64,000 nt of DNA from contig NZ_BAABWQ010000002.1 of assembly GCF_040370365.1 (NCBI RefSeq), forward strand, positions 868,001-932,000, read 5' to 3'. Source of the stretch: Shimia sp040370365 (lineage in GTDB: Bacteria > Pseudomonadota > Alphaproteobacteria > Rhodobacterales > Rhodobacteraceae). The notes below the pieces were generated by a model. The model was not told the origin of the DNA. It ran no database searches and saw only the letters and a list, made by a program, of their open reading frames with translations. Of the stretch, positions 53,360 through 61,963 are shown piece by piece. The translations under genes and the position numbers were made by a program. Position 1 is the first letter of the stretch; every line of letters starts with the position of its first letter.

Positions 53360-54306
53360 TCTCCGTTCTTGGCGCTGGCGCTTTTGGCACCGCCCTCGCT
53401 GTGGCCTTTTCACGTGACACCGATGTCATCCTTTGGGCGCGCGATCTTGAGGCCGCTCAACAAATGCAAAGCAGCCGCAAAAATCCACGCCTGCCTGATG
53501 TGACATTGCCCAAAACAGTCTCTGTTACGGCCGAATTTGACGCAGCGTTGTCTGATGTGATGCTTCTTGCGGTGCCTATGCAAAAGCTACGAGGGCTGCT
53601 GGAAACCCATCCGGAGTTGTCTGGCCGCACACTGATCGCCTGTTGCAAAGGGGTCGAGCTGGGCACGCAAATGGGCCCGGTCGCTGTGATCCGCGACGTG
53701 CTGCCAACCGCCACACCCGCCATTCTCACCGGCCCCAGTTTTGCCGCCGACATTGCACGTGGTCTGCCTACGGCCCTGACACTGGCAACACCAGACGAAA
53801 ACACCGGAAAAGCCCTGCAACAGAGACTGATCTCGCCCAATCTGCGCATCTATCGCACCACCGACACCATTGGTGCTGAGCTGGGCGGCGCGCTCAAAAA
53901 CGTGATTGCCATCGCCTGTGGTGCCGCAATTGGTGCAGGCCTTGGTGACAGTGCGCGCGCCGCGTTGATGACGCGTGGCTATGCGGAAATGCAGCGCATG
54001 GCGCAGATGCTTGGCGCGCTGCCTGACACACTTGCAGGGCTGTCTGGATTTGGTGATCTGACCTTGACCTGCTCCTCTGAGCAGTCTCGCAATTACCGCT
54101 TTGGCCTCGCGCTTGGGCGGGCCGAAAGCTTTGATGCCTCCGTGACTGTCGAGGGGGCGGCCACAGCGCGCGCGGCCCTCGCCCGCGCCAAAACGATGGA
54201 CATCGACCTGCCTATCACCGCCGCCGTCGTTGCCGTGCTCGATGGGGGCTTGCAAATCCATGACGCCATGGAAATGCTGCTGACAAGACCCCCTAAGGAG
54301 GAATAA
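53356..54306 (+). CDS. gpsA: Glycerol-3-phosphate dehydrogenase [NAD(P)+] GpsA
   Basis: A 316-residue dehydrogenase that supplies glycerol-3-phosphate for phospholipids. The N-terminal loop is GAGAFGTALAVAFS; the catalytic and substrate region reads ACKGVELGT, TGPSFAADIARGLPTA, GGALKNVIAIACG with the active-site lysine, and GFGDLTLTCSSEQSRNYRFG. It overlaps tsaD (ATGA) and is followed by the YciI gene after three bases, so four genes from tsaD to the EVE protein form an operon. Confidence 0.96.
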   Translation: MISVLGAGAFGTALAVAFSRDTDVILWARDLEAAQQMQSSRKNPRLPDVTLPKTVSVTAEFDAALSDVMLLAVPMQKLRGLLETHPELSGRTLIACCKGVELGTQMGPVAVIRDVLPTATPAILTGPSFAADIARGLPTALTLATPDENTGKALQQRLISPNLRIYRTTDTIGAELGGALKNVIAIACGAAIGAGLGDSARAALMTRGYAEMQRMAQMLGALPDTLAGLSGFGDLTLTCSSEQSRNYRFGLALGRAESFDASVTVEGAATARAALARAKTMDIDLPITAAVVAVLDGGLQIHDAMEMLLTRPPKEE

Positions 54307-54309
54307 CCC

Positions 54310-54585
54310 ATGCTGATCGCCCTTATCGCCAAAGACAAACCCGGTGCGCTCGATATCCGGAAAGCCAACCGTGACGCCCATGTCGGCTACCTCAAAGACT
54401 CCGGTGACACCATCATGATGGCCGGTCCGTTTTTGGACGATGCGGGCGACATGTGCGGCTCGCTGATCATCCTCAACGTGGCGGATATGACCGAGGCCGA
54501 AGCCTGGGCCGCGGCAGACCCCTATAAGGCTGCCAACCTGTTTGAGAGCGTTGAGCTGAAAGCTTGGAACAAGGTGCTGGGCTGA
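54310..54585 (+). CDS. YciI-like protein
   Basis: A 91-residue YCII-domain protein: KPGALDIRKANRDAHVGYLKDSG with the conserved histidine, GPFLDDAG and ADPYKAANLFESVELKAWNKV. The fold is ferredoxin-like; biochemical role unknown. AAGGAGGAA precedes ATG 54310. It sits in the tsaD-gpsA operon and its stop overlaps the next start (TGATG). Confidence 0.9.
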   Translation: MLIALIAKDKPGALDIRKANRDAHVGYLKDSGDTIMMAGPFLDDAGDMCGSLIILNVADMTEAEAWAAADPYKAANLFESVELKAWNKVLG

Positions 54586-55004
54586 TGCGGTATTGGCTGT
54601 TCAAATCTGAGCCGTCGACCTGGAGTTGGGACCAACAGGTTGCCAAAGGCGACGTTGGTGAGGAATGGGATGGCGTGCGCAACTATCAGGCCCGCAATTT
54701 CATGCGCGAAATGGCCGTGGGCGACCGCGGCTTCTTCTACCATTCCCAGAAAGAGAAATCCGTGGTGGGTGTTGTTGAGGTTTGCGCCGCAGCCCATCCT
54801 GACAGCACCACCGATGATGAACGCTGGGAATGTGTGGACATCAAAGCGGTTGCGCCGGTTGGGAAACCTGTGTCTCTCGACATGATCAAAGCGGATCCAC
54901 GGCTAGCGGAAATGGTGCTGGTCAAAAGTTCACGCTTGTCGGTGCAGCCTGTCACTGAAAGGGAATGGGCCATCGTACTCGAACTCAGTGGTTCTCAAAT
55001 CTGA
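54585..55004 (+). CDS. EVE-domain protein
   Basis: A 139-residue EVE (thymocyte nuclear protein 1-like, PUA-related) protein: RYWLFKSEPSTWSWDQQ, EWDGVRNYQARNFMREM, GDRGFFYHSQKEKSVVGVVEV and a C-terminal LVKSSRLSVQPVTEREW. EVE domains bind modified bases in DNA or RNA. Start ATG 54585 shares bases with the stop of the YciI gene. Its place after tsaD, gpsA and YciI is common in Rhodobacteraceae. Confidence 0.92.
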   Translation: MRYWLFKSEPSTWSWDQQVAKGDVGEEWDGVRNYQARNFMREMAVGDRGFFYHSQKEKSVVGVVEVCAAAHPDSTTDDERWECVDIKAVAPVGKPVSLDMIKADPRLAEMVLVKSSRLSVQPVTEREWAIVLELSGSQI

Positions 55005-55055
55005 GAATTCCGGCATACTTCTCCTAGGATTTGTTTGTGAACTTGGGAGAGTTTT

Positions 55056-55451
55056 ATGGGATTTGTTGCAGTCATCGCCGCCGCACTGGCATCCTACGTG
55101 TTTGGGTCGATCTGGTATATGGCATTGGCCAAACCCTGGATGGCCGCCGCCCAGATCGAGACCACTGCAGAGGGCAAACCCGCCAATGCCAGCGATCCCC
55201 TGCCCTACATCGCCGCGTTTGTTTGCGCCGTTGTTGTGTCTGGCATGATGCGGCACGTCTTCGCGCTCTCAGGTATTGATACAGTGGGCGAAGGCCTTGT
55301 GGCCGGGTTGGGCGTTGGGCTCTTTCTTGTGTCACCGTGGCTAATCACCAACTACAGTTTTGCTGGACGTTCGCGCGCGCTGATGGTGATTGATGGTGGG
55401 TATGCCACCATTGGCTGCACAATCATGGGGCTGGTGCACACCCTGTTCTAA
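55056..55451 (+). CDS. DUF1761 membrane protein
   Basis: A 131-residue protein with four membrane helices and the DUF1761 pattern: AALASYVFGSIWYMALAKPWM at the start, then IAAFVCAVVVSGMM, GLGVGLFLVSPWLITNYSFAGRS and DGGYATIGCTIMG. Function unknown. GGGAGAG lies before ATG 55056. It is 51 bases after the EVE gene and may be read from the same transcript or its own promoter. Confidence 0.88.
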   Translation: MGFVAVIAAALASYVFGSIWYMALAKPWMAAAQIETTAEGKPANASDPLPYIAAFVCAVVVSGMMRHVFALSGIDTVGEGLVAGLGVGLFLVSPWLITNYSFAGRSRALMVIDGGYATIGCTIMGLVHTLF

Positions 55452-55521
55452 ATCCGCCCCTGAAAACCAAAAGACACGCCTCACTCCGGAGACGCGCCAA
55501 GCCAAACTGGGCCAAATTAAT

Positions 55522-55560
55522 CATAGGGGGTCTGTCTCCGCTCCGGTCAGACCCCCTATG
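55522..55560. repeat. Perfect 13-base inverted repeat in a 319-base gap
   Basis: CATAGGGGGTCTG (55522-55534) and CAGACCCCCTATG (55548-55560) are exact complements with a 13-base loop. It lies between DUF1761 (+) and DUF2853 (-) in a stretch with no gene. No T-run on either side, so a normal terminator is doubtful. The rest of 55452-55770 has no visible coding content. Confidence 0.7.
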
Positions 55561-55710
55561 CACCCCGCGTGTATCCCATACCACCACACGCGATTCTATC
55601 TCTAGGGTCCGGCCATCCTAGCCCGACTTAGTTACCTTAGCCCAATCAAACTGATTGGTTCAATTATCAAGTACCTACAATCCAACTGAAACCGGAAGCA
55701 CTCTGGCAAC

Positions 55711-55749
55711 CAAAACAAAACGCGCCGGAGGTTTTACACCACCGACGCG
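55711..55749 (-). terminator. Terminator of the DUF2853 gene
   Basis: On the minus strand a GC-rich stem (CGCGTCGGTGG with CCTCCGGCGCG, two mismatched positions) is followed by TTTTGTTTTGG. It begins 22 bases after the DUF2853 stop. Confidence 0.7.
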
Positions 55750-55770
55750 CGCATTCAGCTCAGTCGAAAA

Positions 55771-56112
55771 TCAGCTATACTGGGCTTCTTTGCCGAAATG
55801 CTTTGTCAGCATGTAGTAGACAACCGCGCGGTATTTGTTGCGCTCCGATTTGCCGTAAACCTCGATCACCGAATGGATGGCTTCCATCAACTCTGGCCCA
55901 TCGCTCAGACCCAACTTCTTGATCAGGAAGTTGTTTTTAACCGTCTCCAACTCTTCAGGCTGTGAGCCTGCCACGGTTGACGCGTCATCGTTGTAAATCG
56001 CCGGACCGCACCCAATGGTCACTTTGCTCAGCAAATCCATATCCGGGTCCATGCCACATTTGTTTTTCAGATCGTCTGCGTATTTCGCAATCAAATCGTC
56101 CCGTTTGCCCAT
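55771..56112 (-). CDS. DUF2853 family protein
   Basis: A 113-residue, charged cytoplasmic protein of the DUF2853 family: RDDLIAKYADDLKNKCGMDPDMDLLSKVTIGCGPAIYNDDAS in the first half, then FLIKKLGL and the conserved KSERNKYRAVVYYMLTKHFGK ending. Function unknown. It is monocistronic with its own terminator. Confidence 0.9.
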   Translation of the reverse strand: MGKRDDLIAKYADDLKNKCGMDPDMDLLSKVTIGCGPAIYNDDASTVAGSQPEELETVKNNFLIKKLGLSDGPELMEAIHSVIEVYGKSERNKYRAVVYYMLTKHFGKEAQYS

Positions 56113-56318
56113 GATTTTCTCCCATTTGTAGACAAAAGCGCCTGGCTATTCTCCGGCCAGACCCCGGTTCCTTGAGCCTAACCTAGCCAGACCACGCCAA
56201 CTCACAAAGGGAAAACCACACCGCTGTTCCCCTCTCTGGCCATTTGACACCCGCCCCTATACGTTTGAGAGCCTGAGCCATTGCAATCGGCACAGCATCA
56301 CGTCTTGGGAGTCTGTCA

Positions 56319-57302
56319 ATGTTGCGATGGGGAGTCATTGGAACCGGGTTTATTTCACACGCAATGCTCACGGCAATTGGCAACAGCGACCGGTCTGTTG
56401 CCAGTGTAATCTGCGGCCGCAGCGAAGCTTCTTTGGCGGACATGGCCACCCAATACGGTGTGCCAACCACAACCTCGGATCAGGCCGAACTGCTCATCAG
56501 CGATGATGTCGATGTGGTCTACATCGCCCTGCCCAACCACCTGCACCGTGCTGCAACCGAAGCGGCAATGGCCGCCGGAAAACCTGTGCTGTGTGAAAAG
56601 TCCCTCACCACCACCATGGCAGATGCCAAAGCGCTGGTGACCTCTGTGCGCGCCGCCAACACCTTCTTTGCCGAAGGTCTGATGTACCTCGCGCATCCCT
56701 TCATGCAGCAGCTGCTCACCGTGCTGCGTGACCCGTCCGTAGGTGAATTGCGCTCCGCCTCCGGCTTTTACGCCGCTGACATCTGGCAGGTGGTCAACCC
56801 AGCAGGCGGCGGCACACTCTACAACCTCGGCTGCTATCCAGCATCGCTCTTGCATCTGGTGGTGCAAACCATGTGCGGCGAAGACGCCTTCGCCCACCGC
56901 CAAATCGCCGCCTTTGGCACGCGCAACGATGACGGAAACATCCAAGACACCGCCGCCACGATCCGCTTCGACAACGGCGTTCTCGCCACGCTCCAAAGCA
57001 CCGACAGCCACGGTTTTGCCCACAGTTTCGAAATTGTGACCACCAAAGGCACCTTGCGCTTCGCCACCAACCCGTGGCTGCCCGAGGCAGACGAAAACCG
57101 CATGGTCTGGCAACCCTACGACGGCCCGGTACGCGATATCGTGGTCGAGGCCAAACACGACGCCTTCTATCACCAGACCCGCATGGTCGAACGCGCATTG
57201 GCGGCAGGCACCAAAGAAGCCACTCGCCCCTCACCACGTCTGTCTGATAGCCTGGAGATCATGCAATTCCTGACAGACTGGGATGAGGCGGCAACGACCT
57301 GA
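56319..57302 (+). CDS. Gfo/Idh/MocA-family oxidoreductase
   Basis: A 327-residue NAD(P)-dependent dehydrogenase. Rossmann loop WGVIGTGFISHAML, EKP motif LCEKSLTT (serine replaces proline), the NTFFAEGLMYLAHPF segment and NLGCYPASLLHLV are as in dihydrodiol/xylose dehydrogenase-like members. Substrate unknown; no sugar genes are adjacent. ATG 56319 follows GGGAG. It is monocistronic and unrelated in sequence detail to the Gfo/Idh protein at 27219. Confidence 0.88.
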   Translation: MLRWGVIGTGFISHAMLTAIGNSDRSVASVICGRSEASLADMATQYGVPTTTSDQAELLISDDVDVVYIALPNHLHRAATEAAMAAGKPVLCEKSLTTTMADAKALVTSVRAANTFFAEGLMYLAHPFMQQLLTVLRDPSVGELRSASGFYAADIWQVVNPAGGGTLYNLGCYPASLLHLVVQTMCGEDAFAHRQIAAFGTRNDDGNIQDTAATIRFDNGVLATLQSTDSHGFAHSFEIVTTKGTLRFATNPWLPEADENRMVWQPYDGPVRDIVVEAKHDAFYHQTRMVERALAAGTKEATRPSPRLSDSLEIMQFLTDWDEAATT

Positions 57303-57351
57303 CTTTTCGACCAGAAAGCTATAGACGCGGCTAACAGCGGACGAAACCTAG

Positions 57352-57780
57352 TCATTGAGTTGCGGCACAAACAACACGAAGCAGTGCCTCGCCTTCTTGT
57401 TCATATTTAACTTTTGCCCATAGCCCAATCAGCATTTCTTCATCAGAAACTTGCCTCTCAAACTCATAGGATTTTCCGACTCTGCCATCGCCCAAATTTT
57501 CATCTGGCTTTGTTAGTTTCGGGGTGAAGTCAGAGAACCTAAGATACATATATGCAAAAACCATCAATTGGCGTTTTTCTATCGCAAGTAGGTAGGTTTC
57601 GATTTCCAGTACTGCAGCCTGCACTGCGTCAAAACTACCGCTCCGAGAGGCTCGCTCAAGTTTGACAAACTGTTTGAACAGTTTGTTGTCGCTCAACGTC
57701 AATTGGCCATCAGAGGTGTTCTCGACGCCATGAGTTATGAGTTTGTCTTTTACATATTTGTATATTGGAATGGCAGTCAT
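57352..57780 (-). CDS. Hypothetical protein, 142 residues
   Basis: I do not recognise a family. The protein is soluble and mixed in charge, predicted mostly helical in the middle (NKLFKQFVKLERASRSGSFDAVQAAVLEIETYLLAIEKRQL). The length, normal codon use and lack of an overlapping gene support a real gene. It lies alone between the convergent oxidoreductase and the ahcY terminator. AT content is a little higher than in its neighbours, which may point to acquisition. Confidence 0.6.
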   Translation of the reverse strand: MTAIPIYKYVKDKLITHGVENTSDGQLTLSDNKLFKQFVKLERASRSGSFDAVQAAVLEIETYLLAIEKRQLMVFAYMYLRFSDFTPKLTKPDENLGDGRVGKSYEFERQVSDEEMLIGLWAKVKYEQEGEALLRVVCAATQ

Positions 57781-57876
57781 ATACGCGCCTTAGCACATTG
57801 GCTCGCATTTTTTCAAAGCCAATTAGCGATAGCCTTGCCCACCAAGCTGACGTGCCACCCGCCTCATTCCGCAAAC

Positions 57877-57907
57877 AAAAAACGGCGCCCCCAATCAGGA
57901 GCGCCGC
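57877..57907 (-). terminator. Terminator of ahcY
   Basis: On the minus strand CGGCGCTCC pairs with GGGGGCGCCG across TGATT and is followed by TTTTTTG. It starts about 25 bases after the ahcY stop. A strong intrinsic terminator. Confidence 0.9.
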
Positions 57908-57931
57908 CTCTATTTTCAACCTCACACCCGC

Positions 57932-59314
57932 TTAGTAGCGGTAGTGCTCCGGCTTGAACGGGCCTTCCGGCGTCACGCCGATATAGGCCGCCTGCTCCGG
58001 TGTCAGCTTGGACAGTTTCGCGCCCACTTTGGCGAGGTGCAGCGCAGCCACTTTCTCATCCAGATGCTTGGGCAGGATGTACACTTCGTTGTCGTACTGA
58101 TCACCCTTGGTGAACAGCTCGATCTGCGCCAGCACTTGGTTGGTGAAGGAGGCAGACATCACAAACGATGGGTGGCCTGTCGCGTTGCCAAGGTTCAGCA
58201 GACGACCTTCAGACAGCAGGATCAACCGGTTGCCGTTTGGCATCTCGATCATGTCCACCTGTTCTTTGATGTTGGTCCACTTGTGGTTCTTCAGGCTTGC
58301 GACCTGAATTTCATTGTCGAAGTGGCCAATGTTGCCAACAATCGCCATGTCCTTCATTTCGCGCATGTGCTCGACGCGGATCACGTCTTTGTTGCCGGTT
58401 GTGGTGATGAACAGATCCGCATCAAGGCTCTCTTCCAGCAAAACAACCTCATAGCCGTCCATCGCCGCCTGCAGCGCACATATCGGATCCGCTTCGGTCA
58501 CTTTCACACGCGCGCCCGCACCGGACAGCGACGCTGCGGAGCCTTTGCCCACATCGCCATAGCCACAGACAACCGCCACTTTGCCGGCCATCATCGTGTC
58601 GGTGGCGCGGCGGATGCCGTCAACCAACGACTCCTTACAGCCGTATTTGTTGTCAAATTTCGACTTGGTGACAGAGTCGTTCACGTTGATCGCAGGGAAC
58701 GGCAGCTCGCCTTTTTTGTGCAGATCATACAGACGGTGTACACCCGTGGTGGTTTCCTCGGACACACCCATGATCGCTTCGCGCGTCTTGGTGAACCAGC
58801 CGGGGCTTGCCGCCATGCGCTTTTTGATCTGCGCGTGAATGGCTTCTTCTTCCTCAGACGTCGGAACACCGAGATCTTCGCCAGCTTCGGCTTTTGCCCC
58901 CAGCAGAACATACAATGTTGCGTCGCCGCCATCGTCTAGGATCAGGTTTGCACCTTCCGGGAACTGGAACGATTTATCCAAATAATCCCAGTGCTCTTCC
59001 AGCGACTGACCTTTGATCGCAAACACCGGAACACCAGCCGCAGCAATCGCCGCCGCCGCATGGTCTTGGGTAGAGAAGATGTTGCAGCTTGCCCAGCGCA
59101 CATCCGCGCCCAACGCCACCAGCGTCTCAATCAGACATGCGGTCTGAATGGTCATGTGCAAAGAGCCAACAATACGGGCACCCGTGAGTGGTTTGCTTTC
59201 GCCAAATTCCTCGCGCAGCGCCATCAGGCCCGGCATCTCGGTTTCGGCAATGTCCAGCTCTTTGCGGCCAAAATCGGCCAAAGAGATATCTTTAACGGTG
59301 TAATCGGTCGCCAT
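57932..59314 (-). CDS. ahcY: Adenosylhomocysteinase AhcY
   Basis: A 460-residue NAD-dependent enzyme that splits S-adenosylhomocysteine to adenosine and homocysteine, keeping methylation reactions going. Motifs: GSLHMTIQTACLIETL, CNIFSTQDHAAAAI, the cofactor loop VVCGYGDVGKGSAASL, GNIGHFDNEIQ and the conserved C-terminal KPEHYRY. ATG 59314 is preferred: GGAG lies nine bases upstream and family proteins start here, not at the ATG 59359. The 5' leader forms a hairpin whose end overlaps the ribosome site. Confidence 0.97.
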   Translation of the reverse strand: MATDYTVKDISLADFGRKELDIAETEMPGLMALREEFGESKPLTGARIVGSLHMTIQTACLIETLVALGADVRWASCNIFSTQDHAAAAIAAAGVPVFAIKGQSLEEHWDYLDKSFQFPEGANLILDDGGDATLYVLLGAKAEAGEDLGVPTSEEEEAIHAQIKKRMAASPGWFTKTREAIMGVSEETTTGVHRLYDLHKKGELPFPAINVNDSVTKSKFDNKYGCKESLVDGIRRATDTMMAGKVAVVCGYGDVGKGSAASLSGAGARVKVTEADPICALQAAMDGYEVVLLEESLDADLFITTTGNKDVIRVEHMREMKDMAIVGNIGHFDNEIQVASLKNHKWTNIKEQVDMIEMPNGNRLILLSEGRLLNLGNATGHPSFVMSASFTNQVLAQIELFTKGDQYDNEVYILPKHLDEKVAALHLAKVGAKLSKLTPEQAAYIGVTPEGPFKPEHYRY

Positions 59315-59325
59315 CGCGCCCAGCT

Positions 59326-59367
59326 CCTTACGGGTTATCCATTTGTGCCCAGATAACACCCATAAGG
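59326..59367 (-). promoter_or_regulatory. ahcY leader hairpin overlapping the ribosome site
   Basis: In the mRNA, CCTTATGGGTGTTATC and GATAACCCGTAAGG pair over about 14 positions with one bulged base and a loop TGGGCACAAATG. The 3' arm ends in AAGG, the start of the AAGGAG ribosome site of ahcY. A smaller GGCT/AGCC stem lies just before. It does not match the SAH riboswitch consensus I know. Confidence 0.5.
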
Positions 59368-59383
59368 GCTTTCTACAACGTTA

Positions 59384-59698
59384 CTAGCCTTCAACTCCTG
59401 GCGTTGTGATCGCCACTTTTTGCTGATGCCAGTCCGTTCCAGCGGCAACAATGCACGATACGCCGTCTGCCGTGGTCATAATCACGGTAAATGTGCCGGT
59501 TTTCTCAGACGACCAAACTTCCAACACGGTGCTCTGCCCGCCTCGGGCTTGCAGCCCTGCTGCCGTCAATCCTTCTGAATATTTGGATTCCAACCGCTCA
59601 ATCATCACATCTCGGCTGCCACATCCTGATGCAAACGCTGGCGGTGCCGCCGCAGCCATCCCAAACAACAAAGCTGTTCCTACAAGTCTCTTAAACAT
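59384..59698 (-). CDS. Small exported protein, 104 residues
   Basis: Signal peptide in residues 1-24 (KRLVGTALLFGMAAAAPPAFA-S). The mature part, with two cysteines (SGCGSRDVMIERLESKYSE and GVSCIVAAGTDWHQ) and the central VLEVWSSEKTGTFTVIMTTADG, resembles a small exported protein common in Rhodobacteraceae. Function unknown. ATG 59698 follows AAAGGAGAGCGCT; the longer frame to 59932 has no support. Confidence 0.8.
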   Translation of the reverse strand: MFKRLVGTALLFGMAAAAPPAFASGCGSRDVMIERLESKYSEGLTAAGLQARGGQSTVLEVWSSEKTGTFTVIMTTADGVSCIVAAGTDWHQQKVAITTPGVEG

Positions 59699-60031
59699 AG
59701 CGCTCTCCTTTCTCGCGCAACCATCAAGCCCATTGGGCTCAAATACGTTGAGGTTGGAGAGGGGGACACGCAGGAGGAAGCCGGTTAGTAACGTGCCCCC
59801 CTCGCTAGTCATGTCGGTATCGCGCTGCGCATTTGCAAAACACACATGATCACGTTGATTTGTTGGCAGCGCGTGATCTCGACACACATTTAGCCTGCGA
59901 TCCAAATGTGGCGAAAATGTGGCTTTGCCCAAAATTAGGGCACTTACACCTATGCCAAGGTCAGAGTCTCCTGACTGTTAAGACATTGATAACCAAGGTA
60001 TAAGAAGTATGAATTTGTTAAGGTTTTGGTT
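59699..60031. other. Intergenic stretch
   Basis: About 330 bases without a convincing gene. It should contain the promoter of the small exported protein gene, which points left. Nothing else recognised. Confidence 0.4.
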
Positions 60032-60154
60032 ATGAGTTTTTTGCCATTTAGGGCCATGTTTCGGTCTGCACTCTTCATCCCCACGGTCCTGTTGATGGGC
60101 ACGTTGATTGTGATTGGCAATGCGCTGATCACCGCTGGCGCAAGCGCCGGTTAA
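60032..60154 (+). CDS. Possible 40-residue membrane peptide
   Basis: A short frame encodes MSFLPFRAMFRSALFIPTVL followed by LMGTLIVIGNALITAGASAG: a basic N-terminus and a single membrane helix. An eight-codon upstream frame (ATG 60010) ends in ATGA overlapping the start, and AAGG lies 11 bases before. Codon use and hydrophobic pattern suggest a real small protein, but there is no family evidence. Confidence 0.4.
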   Translation: MSFLPFRAMFRSALFIPTVLLMGTLIVIGNALITAGASAG

Positions 60155-60240
60155 CCCAACGATCTGTCCAACTTCGCGGCTGTTGCCTAAACCCCGTTCT
60201 CTGGCGTAGGACGGGCTAAGAGCATTTGGGAGACACGCAA

Positions 60241-60825
60241 TTGGCACGAGCATGGCAGCGTATGTTGTCTGGCCGCAGGCTGGACCTGCTGGACCCGACC
60301 CCCGTGGACATCGAGATCGAAGACATCGCCCATGGACTGGCTTTTGTGGCGCGTTGGAATGGCCAAACCCACGGCGATTTTGCCTATTCCGTGGCTGAAC
60401 ATTCGCTTCTGGTCGAGGAAATCTACGGCCGGATGTACACATCCGCGACGCCAAAAACCCGCCTCACCGCGCTGCTGCATGACGCGCCCGAATATGTCAT
60501 TGGCGATATGATCTCTCCGGTCAAGGCTGCCATCGGCCCCAGTTATGGCAAGCTCGATGATCGGCTTATGGCAGCCATCCACATCCGCTTTGGCCTCCCG
60601 GCTGAAACCCCGAAGCGCCTAAAAACGCAGATCAAAAAAGCCGACAAAATCTCCGCCTGGATGGAAGCCACCCAGATCGCCGGGTTTTCCATTCCTGAAG
60701 CCAACAAACTGTTTGGCATTCCCGACCCCAAAGTGATCGAGGGCCTTTCCATCCGTCTGCGTCCCCCGCTTGAGGTGCGCAAAGATTATACCAAGCGTCA
60801 CGCTTCCTTGCTTGCACAGATCTAA
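60241..60825 (+). CDS. HD-domain hydrolase (YfbR-like)
   Basis: A 194-residue HD-domain protein: RAWQRMLSGRRLDLLDPTPVDIEIEDIAHGLAFVARWNGQ is the conserved opening, then YSVAEHSLLVEEI, and the HD pair in ALLHDAPEYVIGDMISPVK. Such enzymes are phosphohydrolases, possibly 5'-nucleotidases. TTG 60241 is the best start because GGGAG lies eight bases before; TTG 60226 and ATG 60262 are alternatives. It is followed by the GNAT gene after 43 bases. Confidence 0.85.
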   Translation: MARAWQRMLSGRRLDLLDPTPVDIEIEDIAHGLAFVARWNGQTHGDFAYSVAEHSLLVEEIYGRMYTSATPKTRLTALLHDAPEYVIGDMISPVKAAIGPSYGKLDDRLMAAIHIRFGLPAETPKRLKTQIKKADKISAWMEATQIAGFSIPEANKLFGIPDPKVIEGLSIRLRPPLEVRKDYTKRHASLLAQI

Positions 60826-60868
60826 CAACACTTTAGGCATTACTAGACTCTCTTTTGAGGACTCTTCT

Positions 60869-61363
60869 GTGAACTTTGACATCTCAATTCAACGCGGCAC
60901 AGATACCGACCTGCGCCAAACTGCAGACTTGATAAACGAAATTATCAGTGCGGGCGGCACCACGGCTCTTACCGAGCCCATGTCTCGTGACACATTAAGC
61001 GGATGGCTTATGGCGGATCCGGGGAAAGCGGTCTGGCACGTTGCGCTAGATGCCTCTGGCACTCTGCTGGGTTTTCAGTGGATCGGCCCATTTGCAGGCC
61101 TACCACCCGAAGCCTGTGAAATCGGTACCTTTGTCAAAACCGGTCGCACCGGACTGGGAATTGGCACCAAACTGTTTGAGGCCACCAAATCTGCTGGACG
61201 TGACATGGGGTATACTTGGATCAACGCAGAAATCCGCTCTGACAACGAAGGTGGTCTGGCCTATTATCAAAGCCGAGGCTTTGAAACCTATAAACATAAG
61301 CCCAACGAGCTGCTCGGCGATGGCACCCCTGTGGCGAAAACCGTCAAACGTTTCAGGCTCTAA
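60869..61363 (+). CDS. GNAT-family N-acetyltransferase
   Basis: A 164-residue acetyltransferase. IQRGTDTDLRQTADLINEI opens the fold, the acetyl-CoA loop is KTGRTGLGIGTKLFEA, and NAEIRSDNEGGLAYYQSRGFETY closes it, as in phosphinothricin-acetyltransferase-like members. Start is GTG 60869, with GAGG eight bases before. Acceptor unknown. It is convergent with the Lrp gene and overlaps it by four bases. Confidence 0.88.
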   Translation: MNFDISIQRGTDTDLRQTADLINEIISAGGTTALTEPMSRDTLSGWLMADPGKAVWHVALDASGTLLGFQWIGPFAGLPPEACEIGTFVKTGRTGLGIGTKLFEATKSAGRDMGYTWINAEIRSDNEGGLAYYQSRGFETYKHKPNELLGDGTPVAKTVKRFRL

Positions 61364-61812
61364 ACCGGCAGCACGTCACGTTGCACCAAGGCGCGCAACG
61401 CAAAGTTGGATCGGATCGTGCGCACGCCTTTCACCTTCATCAAGCGATGTTGGAGAAAGGCATCAAACGCTTCCAGATCAGAGGCCACAACCCGCAAAAG
61501 GAAATCGCGCGACCCTGTCAGCAGGTAGCACTCCATGACCTCTTCAAACTGGCCGACGGCGCGCTCAAAATCTTTCATCAATTCCGCCGCTTGTTGCTCC
61601 AATTCGACCGACACAAAAATGGTCACCTGCAAGCCCAGCTTGCGTTGGTCCACCCGCGCACCATAGCCGGTGATAACCCCATCCGCCTGCAACCTGTCCA
61701 AACGACGCGCACAGGGTGTCGCCGAAAGCCCAACCCGTTCCGCCAATTCGCCAATCTTCAGCCGCCCGTCTTTTTGCAACGCGCGGATAATCTTGCGATC
61801 TATGTCATCCAT
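61360..61812 (-). CDS. Lrp/AsnC-family regulator
   Basis: A 150-residue regulator: N-terminal helix-turn-helix (DDIDRKIIRALQKDGRLKIGELAERVGLSATPCARRLDRLQADG) and a RAM effector domain (VTIFVSVELEQQ, GSRDFLLRVVASDLEAFDAF). ATG 61812 is the normal start; the longer frame to 61896 crosses the promoter region. It diverges from leucine dehydrogenase over about 150 bases, where TTTGGGGAAA-like words recur, so it likely controls that gene in response to a branched-chain amino acid. Confidence 0.92.
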   Translation of the reverse strand: MDDIDRKIIRALQKDGRLKIGELAERVGLSATPCARRLDRLQADGVITGYGARVDQRKLGLQVTIFVSVELEQQAAELMKDFERAVGQFEEVMECYLLTGSRDFLLRVVASDLEAFDAFLQHRLMKVKGVRTIRSNFALRALVQRDVLPV

Positions 61813-61963
61813 AGTGAGAATCTCCAACTTTTCCCCAAATTCACACCAAAACCTCCAAATTGTCACCACAATATGGGGAACTTTGGGGAAAACCACTCTC
61901 TAACCTGTGGCATTTTGCGATCACTTCGAGTCAGGACAAACCCAGAAAACCACAGGACACGCC

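Noticed and set aside
59315..59384. SAH riboswitch before ahcY
   Set aside because: The known consensus and pseudoknot are not visible; only a hairpin at the ribosome site is supported.
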